From a candidate division TA06 bacterium DG_78 (GTDB lineage: Bacteria > Hydrothermota > Tepidihabitantia > SM23-42): a stretch of 21,583 nucleotides of DNA. Shown in pieces: positions 1 through 7,600 of this stretch. A program made the position numbers and the translations under genes. Position 1 is the stretch's first letter. Each line of letters begins with the position of its first letter. The notes under the pieces were generated by a model. The model ran no database searches. It had not been told where the DNA came from and saw only the letters and a program-made list of their open reading frames with translations. The stretch spans positions 1-21,583 of the forward strand of contig LJNI01000011.1 of assembly GCA_001303225.1 (NCBI GenBank), written 5' to 3'.

Positions 1-601
1 CGTGCTTTGTATAGAGGTAGTATGTGGTATCGTAGTGCAGAGAATCAGAGCTTGTTTCGGGGAAAAATTGACACGTGCGATAATCACGCCATACTGGGGT
101 TAAGTTTTTCTTCGGGATTACGTAGAATTTCACAAATGATGTATCCATTGCTTCGGAGAACACCACATAAAAATTTCTCCAACTATGCCCTTCTGAATAA
201 TCGATCACCCACGGTTCAATCGTATCCTTAATTGTGGACCCGGTAAATGTACTTGTCAATATACCTTTATTTCCTGCTTCGTCAAACATACATCCTGATA
301 CCTCATAAAGTACTGGAGACTGTATTTCAGTAACGGCAACTATTTCTGATGGAGAAAGGGAAGCATACAGCACTATGATCTTCAGTGTATCTCCATCACT
401 AGCTATTGTAAAATTGTCGGGTTGTAAACTCAGCGTATCAATTTTTTCTGAAAAGACGAATTGTATCTGTCGGTTATTCAAGGAATTCACCTTCTGCAAG
501 CGTGGCGATAATCGATCCTTTGATAGGGGTGGCTCCTTATGACCGCACACAATGATTGCGAGTACTACTATAAATACACATATGCAAGAAAATCTTGACA
601 C
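1..601 (-). CDS. Ig-like (SbsA/Big_5 type) exported lipoprotein, C-terminus cut by window edge
   Basis: An open frame runs from a GTG at 601 to the window edge, giving 200 visible codons with no stop. The N-terminus is a short export signal: a basic start, then a hydrophobic stretch (about residues 7-18), then a Cys (IIVCGHKEPP). The Cys could be the lipidation site, although Val at -1 is not a canonical lipobox residue. The following sequence (RLQKVNSLNNRQIQFVFSEK, then D, N, F and EAGNKG positions) resembles a bacterial Ig-like domain of the SbsA/Big_5 type, and a second copy seems to begin at EPWVIDYSEG. It is probably an envelope-anchored surface protein with an unknown ligand. GTG 601 is preferred over TTG 634 and GTG 637 because a TTGACT-N16-TAAAAT promoter ends 5 bases before it, the same spacing as several neighbours. 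The family call is by eye. Confidence 0.7.
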   Translation of the reverse strand, partial: MSRFSCICVFIVVLAIIVCGHKEPPLSKDRLSPRLQKVNSLNNRQIQFVFSEKIDTLSLQPDNFTIASDGDTLKIIVLYASLSPSEIVAVTEIQSPVLYEVSGCMFDEAGNKGILTSTFTGSTIKDTIEPWVIDYSEGHSWRNFYVVFSEAMDTSFVKFYVIPKKNLTPVWRDYRTCQFFPETSSDSLHYDTTYYLYTKH

Positions 602-634
602 AGTTAATTTTACTTTTTTTTGTGAAAAAGTCAA
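602..634 (-). promoter_or_regulatory. Leaderless sigma70-type promoter of the 601 gene
   Basis: On the minus strand, TTGACT (634-629), a 16-base spacer and TAAAAT (612-607) are followed by 5 bases and then GTG at 601. Transcription should start at or within a base or two of the start codon. No Shine-Dalgarno is visible. Confidence 0.6.
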
Positions 635-676
635 CACAACTGGGTGAGAGCTCTGAAAAAGTATTGTTCCTCTCAA

Positions 677-722
677 GATTACCCCATCAGTTTAACGACT
701 CACGGGGCAATCTCTGGGTGCG
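677..722 (-). terminator. Weak stem-loop after the DUF2520 gene, possible terminator
   Basis: GATTACCCC (677-685) pairs with GGGGCAATC (714-722) through 9 bp, one of them a G-U pair, across a long loop. It lies downstream of the DUF2520 stop and upstream of the 601 gene. A second imperfect hairpin (761-794) overlaps the DUF2520 stop codon. Neither has a clear U-tract, so the terminator role is inferred from position only. No other feature was seen in 635-773. Confidence 0.3.
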
Positions 723-773
723 ATTTAGTCTCGATGGTTTGTAAATTCAGGTTCCGGGATGAGAAATTTGCTA

Positions 774-1598
774 TTACTCTTTTAGTAATTTCTCTATTTC
801 TTTCTTCTTTTTCGCCTTCAGTATGTTCTTGAGGATATTGAGAGATAAAACCTTATAAGTATTCTGTAAAGTTTTATTTCCTGTGAGCATCTTCAAATGT
901 TGTCTTACTATTTTAACATCTCCGCGTTCGAGCGGACCACTCAGTGCATTTTTTATTTTATAGTTTCTTATATTATATAGTGTCTCTTCAATGAGCGGTA
1001 AGACAACTGCACTCATATCATCTTCTTTCCAATCCATTCTTCGTGCCAACTCGTCAATAGCCGACACGAGGCCAACAATGAGATTTGACGAGAATACACC
1101 GAGAAGATGATACAGAGGCTTTTTGGATTTACTGATATTATGTAGAGTAAAATGCTCTTTTGAGAATATCCTTTTCGCAACCTGTTGCGCTTCCCTATCG
1201 CCCTGTGTAAATAATATGTAGTGCTTTCGAGGTGGAATTACAATTTTAGGGAAGGTTGCAAAGGGATGAATTGAACAGCGCAATATGTTCTTTGTCTTTG
1301 GAAATATTTCAGCTGGCAGTAGTCCGCTGAAATGATAAATGTATTTTTTGGTGTGGAGAAAGGGTTTTATTCTTTTATAGGCAGGTAAAATTTGGCCATC
1401 AGTCGTTGCGATGAAGAGCACGTCACTTCCCATACAAAGCTCACGGAGCGGAAGATTTTTATTTATGTGGAGCAACCTCAATGCATTTTTTTCATGTCGC
1501 TTGTTCGTATCATATACACCTACGATTCGATTATTTTTCTTGAGCAAATAAAAAAGTGTAGTACCAACCTTGCCACACCCAATAAGCCCTATTTTCAT
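774..1598 (-). CDS. Rossmann-like, DUF2520 domain oxidoreductase-like protein
   Basis: The 274-residue product begins with a dinucleotide-binding fold: GLIGCGKVG (residues 4-12) matches the glycine-rich NAD(P) loop, and VGVYD ends the second strand. Further on, FIATTDGQI, HFSGLLPAE and CSIHPFATFP match the usual layout of Rossmann-like/DUF2520 proteins, where a His-Pro-x-x-Thr-Phe segment closes the nucleotide domain. The C-terminal half is helical and carries GPLERGD, the family's 'GP-x-RGD' signature. The substrate of this family is not established, so I infer only an NAD(P)-dependent reductase-like protein. It is preceded by its own promoter and appears monocistronic. The start is set by ATG 1598, which lies 5 bases after a -10 box. 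The C-terminus is very lysine-rich. Confidence 0.8.
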   Translation of the reverse strand: MKIGLIGCGKVGTTLFYLLKKNNRIVGVYDTNKRHEKNALRLLHINKNLPLRELCMGSDVLFIATTDGQILPAYKRIKPFLHTKKYIYHFSGLLPAEIFPKTKNILRCSIHPFATFPKIVIPPRKHYILFTQGDREAQQVAKRIFSKEHFTLHNISKSKKPLYHLLGVFSSNLIVGLVSAIDELARRMDWKEDDMSAVVLPLIEETLYNIRNYKIKNALSGPLERGDVKIVRQHLKMLTGNKTLQNTYKVLSLNILKNILKAKKKKEIEKLLKE

Positions 1599-1632
1599 GA
1601 CTTAGTATACGCCTAAATGGATTCTGCGTCAA
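1599..1632 (-). promoter_or_regulatory. Leaderless promoter of the DUF2520 gene
   Basis: On the minus strand, TTGACG (1632-1627), a 17-base spacer and TATACT (1609-1604) are followed by 5 bases and ATG 1598. No Shine-Dalgarno fits between the -10 box and the start. Confidence 0.7.
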
Positions 1633-1658
1633 GGCAATCTTATGAAAATTTCTAAAGT

Positions 1659-3038
1659 TTATACTGTTATCTGTGTACCACTCTGCGGTATATCAACAGC
1701 AATATTATTTGATGCAATTATGTGTTGTTGAAGTGCCATCGTTTCATCAATATCACCATGGATGAGGTACACATGCTTCAGTCTACCATTTTTAACCTTC
1801 TGCACATACTCCACTAGATCATTACCATCAGCATGGGCAGACAGACCACCCATAAAGTGAACCTGTGCCCGTACCACATATTCGCCATTGAATATGTGCA
1901 CTTTTTCAGCACCCTCGAGAATATTTCGGCCAAGCGTACCACGTGCCTGGAATCCAGTAATAATGATCATATTTTTCCCATCTTCGATTGAGTGGATGAG
2001 ATGATGGGTAACCCTGCCGCCTTCACACATTCCTGAAGCGGACATTATGATCATAGGCCCTTGCTGTTCGTTGAGCTTCTTTGATTCTTCTGCATCCCGG
2101 ACATACTGTAGTCCTGGGAAATTGAATGGATCACTGTCAGCAAACATTTTATACGTCTCTTTATCATAACACTCTGGGTGATTTCTGAACACCTCAGTAA
2201 CATCCGTCGCCATTGGACTATCAACATACACAGGAACATCCTTTAATGTTCCCTCTTCATAGAGATTCTTTAACATTGTAACGAGTATCTGGGTTCTCTC
2301 AACTGCAAAGGCTGGAATAATAATTTTACTCTGTTTCTCCTTCCCCTGTTCAATCAATCCCTTGAGTTCATCTGTCATTCCCGCAAATGATTTATGGATC
2401 CTTCCGCCATAGGTAGATTCAAGAATGAGATAATCAATATCACCTACAGCAACTGGATCTTTTATGATCGGCATATTCTCTCTGCCTAAGTCGCCACTGA
2501 AGAGAATCCGGTTTCCTTCGGCCTCAAGGAGAATAACCGAGGAACCAAGGATGTGCCCTGCATCATAGAATGTAACCTTTACCCCTCTCACTGGTTCAAA
2601 TGTTTCTTCATAATTAATTTCAGAAAACAGAGTAACTGCCTCTTCAGCATCCTCGATTGAATAGAGTGGTTCTTTTATTGGAAGTCCCTTTTCCTTCTGT
2701 TTTTTATTGAGGTACTCAAAATCATTTTCTTGTATCTTTGCCGAATCTAAGAGTATGATTGTTGCAATATCTTTTGTTGCTGGCGTACAGTAGATAGAAC
2801 CTAAAAACCCACGCTTCACCAAATTCGGTAAATTGCCAGAGTGATCTAAGTGGGCGTGCGACAGGACAACTGCCTTGATATCTTTCGGTTTAAAAGGAAA
2901 GGTACGATTTATTCGCTCTGCATCTTCGCGATGACCTTGATACAGACCACATTCGAGCAAAAATTTCTGGTTATTAAATTCAAAAAGATGTAGTGAGCCT
3001 GTTACTGTTCTCGTCGCACCAATGAAAGTAATGTTCAC
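1659..3038 (-). CDS. MBL-fold beta-CASP RNA-processing nuclease (CPSF/RNase J-like family)
   Basis: The 459-residue protein has the complete metallo-beta-lactamase metal site: SHAHLDHSG (His61, His63, Asp65, His66), a later DAGHILGSS histidine, the SGDLGREN aspartate and a C-terminal HG motif (YLIHGD). Between the halves lies the beta-CASP insert, with IIPAFAVERTQ, VDSPMATDVTEVF, MSASGMCEGG and FMGGLSAHAD. This is the arrangement of beta-CASP nucleases that cut or trim RNA using two zinc ions, and the length matches the bacterial family without an N-terminal KH domain. The likely role is cytoplasmic RNA processing or decay; endo- versus exonuclease activity cannot be told from sequence. It is probably transcribed alone from its own promoter, starting at GTG 3038. 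Family membership is secure; the exact RNA target is unknown. Confidence 0.9.
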   Translation of the reverse strand: MNITFIGATRTVTGSLHLFEFNNQKFLLECGLYQGHREDAERINRTFPFKPKDIKAVVLSHAHLDHSGNLPNLVKRGFLGSIYCTPATKDIATIILLDSAKIQENDFEYLNKKQKEKGLPIKEPLYSIEDAEEAVTLFSEINYEETFEPVRGVKVTFYDAGHILGSSVILLEAEGNRILFSGDLGRENMPIIKDPVAVGDIDYLILESTYGGRIHKSFAGMTDELKGLIEQGKEKQSKIIIPAFAVERTQILVTMLKNLYEEGTLKDVPVYVDSPMATDVTEVFRNHPECYDKETYKMFADSDPFNFPGLQYVRDAEESKKLNEQQGPMIIMSASGMCEGGRVTHHLIHSIEDGKNMIIITGFQARGTLGRNILEGAEKVHIFNGEYVVRAQVHFMGGLSAHADGNDLVEYVQKVKNGRLKHVYLIHGDIDETMALQQHIIASNNIAVDIPQSGTQITV

Positions 3039-3071
3039 ATTGTATTATAGTGAAATTTTTACACTGGTCAA
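3039..3071 (-). promoter_or_regulatory. Leaderless promoter of the beta-CASP nuclease gene
   Basis: On the minus strand, TTGACC (3071-3066), a 16-base spacer and TATAAT (3049-3044) are followed by 5 bases and GTG 3038. The perfect -10 box and fixed spacing support the GTG start. Confidence 0.75.
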
Positions 3072-3109
3072 CACGCTATCATGTTTTTGTATAATCAATG
3101 GGGGTGAAG

Positions 3110-3583
3110 CTACTCACCGCCATATCTCTGATTTATTATTTTTATAAACTCTTCAGCCTCTTCAGGCGACAATTCATCAACCTCTTGGTACGGATCGTAC
3201 TCTTCATAACTTGGCGTCGTCTCTTGAACTGTTTCCTTTGGCTTAGGCCTCAAGAAAATGTAATAGCCAAGTGCCATAGCAACAAGAACAGATGCGGCAA
3301 CTGGAATAACAATGTGAAGTGGAAATCTTCTTTCGATCTTCTCGTGGCTGATTTTATCATGTATGGAAACAATAAATTCTTCCCAATACGTTTCTTGAAA
3401 TTGACACACGCATGTCTCACTATTCACTTCGGTACAAACTTGTAAACACTGACTCAACAATTTGAAATCATCATTACATATTGGACACTGTTCTATGTGT
3501 TCCTTGAGCAAAACCGCTTCCTCATGGGTGAGCTCACCTAATACGAAATCGATTACTTTTTCCTGGGCTTCGATGCAATTCAT
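3110..3583 (-). CDS. Membrane-bound zinc-finger anti-sigma factor (zf-HC2 type)
   Basis: The 157-residue protein starts with the zinc-binding anti-sigma layout: Cys3, then His29-x3-Cys33-x2-Cys36 (EHIEQCPIC). One transmembrane helix follows at about residues 89-111, then a short acidic C-terminal tail rich in Glu, Asp and Tyr that should lie outside the cytoplasmic membrane. In this family the N-terminal helix bundle holds the cognate ECF sigma until an envelope signal releases it. Four extra cysteines (46, 50, 58, 60) between the finger and the membrane segment might make the release redox-sensitive; that is inference. The start codon overlaps the sigma gene's stop in an ATGA arrangement, so the two are translationally coupled, as is typical for sigma/anti-sigma pairs. 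The tail is short compared with anti-sigmas that carry a large sensor domain. Confidence 0.85.
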   Translation of the reverse strand: MNCIEAQEKVIDFVLGELTHEEAVLLKEHIEQCPICNDDFKLLSQCLQVCTEVNSETCVCQFQETYWEEFIVSIHDKISHEKIERRFPLHIVIPVAASVLVAMALGYYIFLRPKPKETVQETTPSYEEYDPYQEVDELSPEEAEEFIKIINQRYGGE

Positions 3584-4236
3584 ACCTTACCTCGTAAACG
3601 ATTTCTCAAATTCTTAACCGCGAGGTGATGGTTCACCTTAACTGTACTGATGGGTTTTTTAAGGATATCACTTACCTCCTGATACGATAGATCTTCGAGT
3701 GTCCTGAGTGTAAAAACCGCCTTCTGAACTTCGGGAAGTTTAGCCACTGCTTCAGCAATGCGTTCTCGTAACTTCTTAGATTTGTATATCTGCACAGGGT
3801 CATCGTGTCGTGAACCAATAATTTCATCATAGAGCTGTTCAGTTGGTTTTTGCCTCTTTAAAAAATTTAGACAATTATTTACTGCAATCCTGTAGAGCCA
3901 CGTAGAGAATTTCGACCGGCCATCAAATTTCTTTATTTTTCTATATGCCTTCAAAAATGTCTCCTGTGCCAAATCTTTCGCATCATCATAATTGCGCACC
4001 ATTTTGTAGCAGAGGTCATGAATCCTCACTTCATTTCTGCGTACCAATTCATCAAACGGCGCAATTTCGCCACTTTTTACTAAATGGATGAGCTCCTCAT
4101 CGCTCAGCTCCCGATATTTAGACAGTTTCTCAGTTAAATCGTTTACCCCGTTAGATAAGTTCTTACCTCCTCGGTGCTTCGCACTATCTGGTGATAACAC
4201 TTTTTCAACATCTTTATTCATATAACGTACCTTCAT
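3580..4236 (-). CDS. ECF-family RNA polymerase sigma factor (RpoE-like)
   Basis: The 218-residue protein carries sigma region 2 at about residues 45-130, with DAKDLAQETFLKAYRKI and FDGRSKFSTWLYRIAVNNCLNFLKR (the -10 recognition and melting part). Region 4 at about 165-215 has LPEVQKAVFTLRTLEDLSYQEVSDIL, then the helix-turn-helix STVKVNHHLAVKNLRNRL. Regions 1.1 and 3 are absent, which is diagnostic of ECF sigmas. It should direct polymerase to a stress or envelope regulon when the anti-sigma encoded just downstream releases it. ATG 4236 or the in-frame ATG 4221 could be the start; the 40-odd residues ahead of region 2 are unusually long for the family. No TTGACA-type promoter is visible upstream, unlike at most neighbours, which would fit autoregulation by an ECF-type promoter. 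Confidence 0.88.
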   Translation of the reverse strand: MKVRYMNKDVEKVLSPDSAKHRGGKNLSNGVNDLTEKLSKYRELSDEELIHLVKSGEIAPFDELVRRNEVRIHDLCYKMVRNYDDAKDLAQETFLKAYRKIKKFDGRSKFSTWLYRIAVNNCLNFLKRQKPTEQLYDEIIGSRHDDPVQIYKSKKLRERIAEAVAKLPEVQKAVFTLRTLEDLSYQEVSDILKKPISTVKVNHHLAVKNLRNRLRGKV

Positions 4237-4238
4237 CT

Positions 4239-4256
4239 AACGGGGTTTACCCTGTT
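4239..4256. promoter_or_regulatory. Inverted repeat just upstream of the ECF sigma gene
   Basis: AACGGGG (4239-4245) and CCCTGTT (4250-4256) form an inverted repeat around TTTA with 6 of 7 positions matching, 2 bases before the sigma start codon. On the minus strand the same stretch contains ATAAAC, 16 bases, then CGTT, loosely like an ECF promoter. Either an operator or part of an autoregulated promoter is possible. Confidence 0.35.
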
Positions 4257-4312
4257 ATGTTTATCCTGGACAGTGCTGATCTTATTTAGTGTTACTTTTA
4301 CGCTCTTGTGTT

Positions 4313-5458
4313 TCATGAGGGCATCTTCTTATCAACAAATTTAGTGAGCTGGGCACGCACCTTACTCAAGGGAATCTTCTTTTTCAAGGCTATTTTCTTG
4401 ATATCTTGGTATTCAAGTGAAATTCTCTTTTTACCATCATATTCGATAATTTTTATTCGGACCGGACCGTATGGCGATGAAATTTTCGAAATGCTACGCT
4501 TCAGTTTTAATCGTTTTGTGTGGCGTATCCGTAAGCCGATTGTTGTTGTTTGATTAAAAATAACGTTAATGATCTTATCACTATAGGTTGGACACAAAAC
4601 AGTCAGAAGGATACCTGGCCGAGAATGCTTCATGATGACAGGAGTAAGAAAAACCTCCAGTGCACCGGCTTCATATAAATACTCGAAAAGAACCTCATAA
4701 TCTTGCGGTGACATATCATCAATATTGGTCTCAATAACAATACATTCATCAGTAAGGATATCTGCTACTTCTGCTTTAAAAACACGCAAAAGGTTGGAAT
4801 ACCCTTTAATATGCATAGCACCAGCACCCAAGCCTATTCCTTTAATCTTTGAAAGCACGATCTCGGCTCGAGGCTCGGCAATCGTGCTGAGAATTGCGGC
4901 ACCTGTAGGAGTCGTCAATTCAGCAGAAATGGGTAGAATGTGTACAGGAAAATCTCGCAGCAATTCAGCAGTAGCAAAATTGAATGCAGGCATATTTCCT
5001 TCAACTGTCTTGATAAATCCTTGTCCAACCTTAGCTGCTCTCGAATAAATTTTGCAAACCTTGAGGTAATCAATCGCAACCAATGCGCTGGTTATGTCGA
5101 GTAGCGTGTCGGTATCAGCGAGCTCATGCAGATGGAGATGTTTAATTCGGTGAACTTTCCTTTCTACATCAAAAATTCTTTGTATAATTGTGATTGCCTG
5201 AGATTTGACACCAGACGGTAATGTACTCTTTGTGATGACTGGAATAAATCGTTCTACTTTAATAGGCTTCTTAATTTTGAAGTGCACACTTCGTGCGCTC
5301 ACACCCTGCTGTTTTACTCGAGAAACTATGAGTTCAAAATTACCGATGCACCTCAATTTTTTCCTTACATGATCGACAGGCACACCGAGATCGATTAATG
5401 CTGCAAGGATCATGTCTCCGCTCACACCAACAATGGGGTCAAAATAGAGAACCTTCAT
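4313..5458 (-). CDS. larC: Nickel-pincer cofactor biosynthesis protein LarC (nickel insertion)
   Basis: LarC is the CTP-dependent cyclometallase that inserts nickel into pyridinium-3,5-bisthiocarboxylic acid mononucleotide, the last step of the nickel-pincer cofactor used by LarA-type racemases. Visible family motifs are FDPIVGVSGDM (residues 7-17), the histidine-rich HLHLHEL then DTDTLLDI (107-122), ELTTPTGAAIL (180-190), ETNIDDMSPQ (243-252) and IGLRIR near the C-terminus. At 381 residues it is full length and uninterrupted; in Lactobacillus plantarum larC is split and needs a programmed frameshift, which is not required here. ATG 5458 is chosen because MKVLYFDP is the family N-terminus; the frame is open further upstream but that would run deep into larB. 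It starts 4 bases after the larB stop. Confidence 0.95.
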   Translation of the reverse strand: MKVLYFDPIVGVSGDMILAALIDLGVPVDHVRKKLRCIGNFELIVSRVKQQGVSARSVHFKIKKPIKVERFIPVITKSTLPSGVKSQAITIIQRIFDVERKVHRIKHLHLHELADTDTLLDITSALVAIDYLKVCKIYSRAAKVGQGFIKTVEGNMPAFNFATAELLRDFPVHILPISAELTTPTGAAILSTIAEPRAEIVLSKIKGIGLGAGAMHIKGYSNLLRVFKAEVADILTDECIVIETNIDDMSPQDYEVLFEYLYEAGALEVFLTPVIMKHSRPGILLTVLCPTYSDKIINVIFNQTTTIGLRIRHTKRLKLKRSISKISSPYGPVRIKIIEYDGKKRISLEYQDIKKIALKKKIPLSKVRAQLTKFVDKKMPS

Positions 5459-5462
5459 AACA

Positions 5463-6140
5463 TTACAGTTTATTGATCGTTGCCGCAATATACCCAGCAC
5501 CAAAGCCATTGTCGATATTGACCACAGCAACAGCAGGAGCGCAGGAATTGAGCATGGTCAACAGCGGTGTGATCCCTTTGAGGCTCAAGCCGTAACCAAT
5601 GCTTGTCGGCACCGCAATAATCGGTTTGGAAAATAGACCTCCTGCAACCGACGCGAGGACACCATCCATACCTGCGACGACAATTAAAACCCGTGAGGTT
5701 TCTATCTCTTTACGAAAGGACAGGAGCCTGTGAATACCGGCAACACCGACATCGTAAAACCGCTGAACCTCACTGCCCATGACCTCAGCAGTCACTGCCG
5801 CCTCTTCAGCAACTGGTATATCCGCAGTGCCTCCAGTTAAGACAGTAACCAATCCGTGAGGTTTCATCTGTGGACCCACATAAAATATACGTGCTTCCCG
5901 ATAAAATTTACCCTGAGGATACTTCTTTTTTAATCTTTTGGCAACCTGCGTAGACACACGAGTTAATAGAACTTTATTGTTGCGGTGTTTAATTCTTGCG
6001 GTAATATCAACAATCTGCTTCTTCGTCTTCCCTTCACAGAAAATGACCTCAGGAAAACCTTTTCGCTTCTCACGGTGCACATCGACCTTGGCAAAACCTA
6101 AGTCATCAAATGGGTCAATAAATATCTTCTCTTTTTTCAT
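5463..6140 (-). CDS. larB: Nickel-pincer cofactor biosynthesis protein LarB (NaAD carboxylase)
   Basis: LarB carboxylates the pyridinium ring of nicotinic acid adenine dinucleotide and hydrolyses the phosphoanhydride, giving the first intermediate of the nickel-pincer cofactor. The 225-residue protein shows the AIR-carboxylase-like core: GFPEVIFCEGKT (28-39), GGTADIPVAEEAAVTAEVMG (103-122), DVGVAGIHR (130-138), VVAGMDG (154-160), AVPTSIGYG (176-184) and NSCAPAVAVVNIDNGFGAG. The Cys in this last motif (Cys200) matches the cysteine reported to form a covalent adduct with the substrate. It lies between the MEMO1-AMMECR1 gene (20-base gap) and larC (4-base gap) and should be co-transcribed with them. 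LarE, which supplies the sulfur atoms, is not in the window, nor is LarA. The N-terminus is slightly shorter than in many homologues. Confidence 0.95.
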   Translation of the reverse strand: MKKEKIFIDPFDDLGFAKVDVHREKRKGFPEVIFCEGKTKKQIVDITARIKHRNNKVLLTRVSTQVAKRLKKKYPQGKFYREARIFYVGPQMKPHGLVTVLTGGTADIPVAEEAAVTAEVMGSEVQRFYDVGVAGIHRLLSFRKEIETSRVLIVVAGMDGVLASVAGGLFSKPIIAVPTSIGYGLSLKGITPLLTMLNSCAPAVAVVNIDNGFGAGYIAATINKL

Positions 6141-6160
6141 TTGCTGTACGTTTTACGCTT

Positions 6161-7600
6161 CTAAAATACCTCTGCCGAGAACTTGAATATTTTGGCATCC
6201 TTTGATTTATAGGCATCATAGGGTAATCCTGCTTTATGACAGGTCTCTTCTAAAAATTCTTCCACGGTCCAGCCATACTCTGCTGCTACCTGAGGAAGCA
6301 GCAAACCACTATTATAACCTTTTATGATGTAGAGACCGTCACGGCCAATCTTGATCTCTTCAAAGTTTTTTACCTGTTCCAGTGGAGTAAGTACAGAAAT
6401 TTCGATTTCTAAATCAGCAAGTTCTCTCTCGGTCACAGGAGAAAATCGCGGGTCTTCAAGCGCAGCGGCCTTTGCCATCTGCTGTACAGCAATGTAGAGT
6501 GGTTGGTCACTAATAATACGGCCGATACAACCACGCAGATTACCATGCTTGTTGAGTGTTACAAATACACCGTACGGTTCTTTCAATTTCTCTGAAATAT
6601 TTTTAACTGTGGAGAGTTTTTTGCCGAGAACTGCTGCTTCAGCAGCCTTCCATGCGATCTCTTTTAGTTGTATCTTCTCCTCTCCAGTGAAACCGAGTCC
6701 GATGCCAATCTTGGTCTCTTTTTCTTTATAAAAAACAGCAGCGAGATAGCCAACCACCTGGGAATAGTCACCAGAAATATTACCACTCGTTGCATACATT
6801 ACTGGTTTTGCCTTGGTTGCCCCCAATTTCTTTGTTATGAGCATCGCCGTAACGATAGGCCCACCACCACATGCCTCACAACTATCTTTGCTCAATCTAT
6901 TACTCAATACTTTCGGGTCATAGTGAGATACTGCGTCGATTACTAACTGGTCTAATCGCTCTGCCTCCTTTTGTGAGTGGTAGTGTGATAGATCTGAGCT
7001 CGCAACGATTAATATCTTTCTGTCTGCGCAGGCGTTAATAATCGCTTCACTCAACATTTCACACGTCTTGTAATCATATGCTCCCATAACGATCTCTAGC
7101 ACCTTAAATTTTTTCAATACTGTCTGCAAGAATGGTACTTGAATCTCGGTTGAATGTTCTTGCGCATGAGCACCTGCTTCATAGATAATATCTTTGTTAT
7201 CGTGAATAAGGGTACGGCAGAGTTCTCCATCAAACTCGACTTTTCCTAAAGGTGTCTCGCGACCAGCCATCGTATCAACCGAGGCTCCATAAAATCCATG
7301 GTAGTGACTCGGTCCAATAATAATAACATCATCAAATTCCATGCCTTCTATCGTCATGTAGGCAAATGCTGCAACAGGGCCCGAATATATATAGCCTGCA
7401 TGAGGTGAAATCAATCCAAAGATTTCGCCGTGCACTCTTCCCCGTGTATTTTCTAAAAATCCCTGAATCATTTTGTTCAGTTCCTTTTGTGTCCCAGGAT
7501 ACCATGTGCCAGCATGGCTTGATGCTCGATACTCTCTGCTCTCACAACTCTGTGCCATGATTATTGCTCCTAATAATATAATTTTTAAAAAAAATCTCAT
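6161..7600 (-). CDS. MEMO1-AMMECR1 fusion (AmmeMemoRadiSam system B+A) with lipoprotein-like signal
   Basis: The 479-residue protein joins two families. Residues ~24-290 are a MEMO1-like domain, related to extradiol dioxygenase subunits, with SSHAGTWYPG, ISPHAGYIYSGP, IIGPSHYH, EHSTEIQVPFLQ and ASSDLSHY supplying the usual histidines. Residues ~300-479 are an AMMECR1 domain with the invariant LRGCIG (355-360) and DPRFSPV. Such proteins belong to the 'AmmeMemoRadiSam' set, normally with a radical-SAM partner, whose biochemistry is unresolved; that partner is not in the window. The N-terminus is unusual: residues 1-18 look like a signal peptide (MRFFLK, a hydrophobic core, then MAQSC) with Cys19 as possible lipidation site. 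ATG 7600 overlaps the previous stop as TAATG, supporting coupling and this start; a TTG two codons upstream is less likely. Confidence 0.88.
   Translation of the reverse strand: MRFFLKIILLGAIIMAQSCESREYRASSHAGTWYPGTQKELNKMIQGFLENTRGRVHGEIFGLISPHAGYIYSGPVAAFAYMTIEGMEFDDVIIIGPSHYHGFYGASVDTMAGRETPLGKVEFDGELCRTLIHDNKDIIYEAGAHAQEHSTEIQVPFLQTVLKKFKVLEIVMGAYDYKTCEMLSEAIINACADRKILIVASSDLSHYHSQKEAERLDQLVIDAVSHYDPKVLSNRLSKDSCEACGGGPIVTAMLITKKLGATKAKPVMYATSGNISGDYSQVVGYLAAVFYKEKETKIGIGLGFTGEEKIQLKEIAWKAAEAAVLGKKLSTVKNISEKLKEPYGVFVTLNKHGNLRGCIGRIISDQPLYIAVQQMAKAAALEDPRFSPVTERELADLEIEISVLTPLEQVKNFEEIKIGRDGLYIIKGYNSGLLLPQVAAEYGWTVEEFLEETCHKAGLPYDAYKSKDAKIFKFSAEVF

Noticed and set aside
7..231. Plus-strand frame at the window start
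   Set aside because: It is antisense to the minus-strand Ig-like lipoprotein, which has a signal peptide, promoter and 200 stop-free codons.
4313..5458. Programmed frameshift in larC as in Lactobacillus
   Set aside because: All LarC motifs lie in a single continuous frame.
5459..5530. Upstream extension of larC
   Set aside because: The longer frame would overlap larB by about 70 bases, and the added residues (MLWSISTMALV...) do not belong to the family; MKVLYFDP is the standard start.
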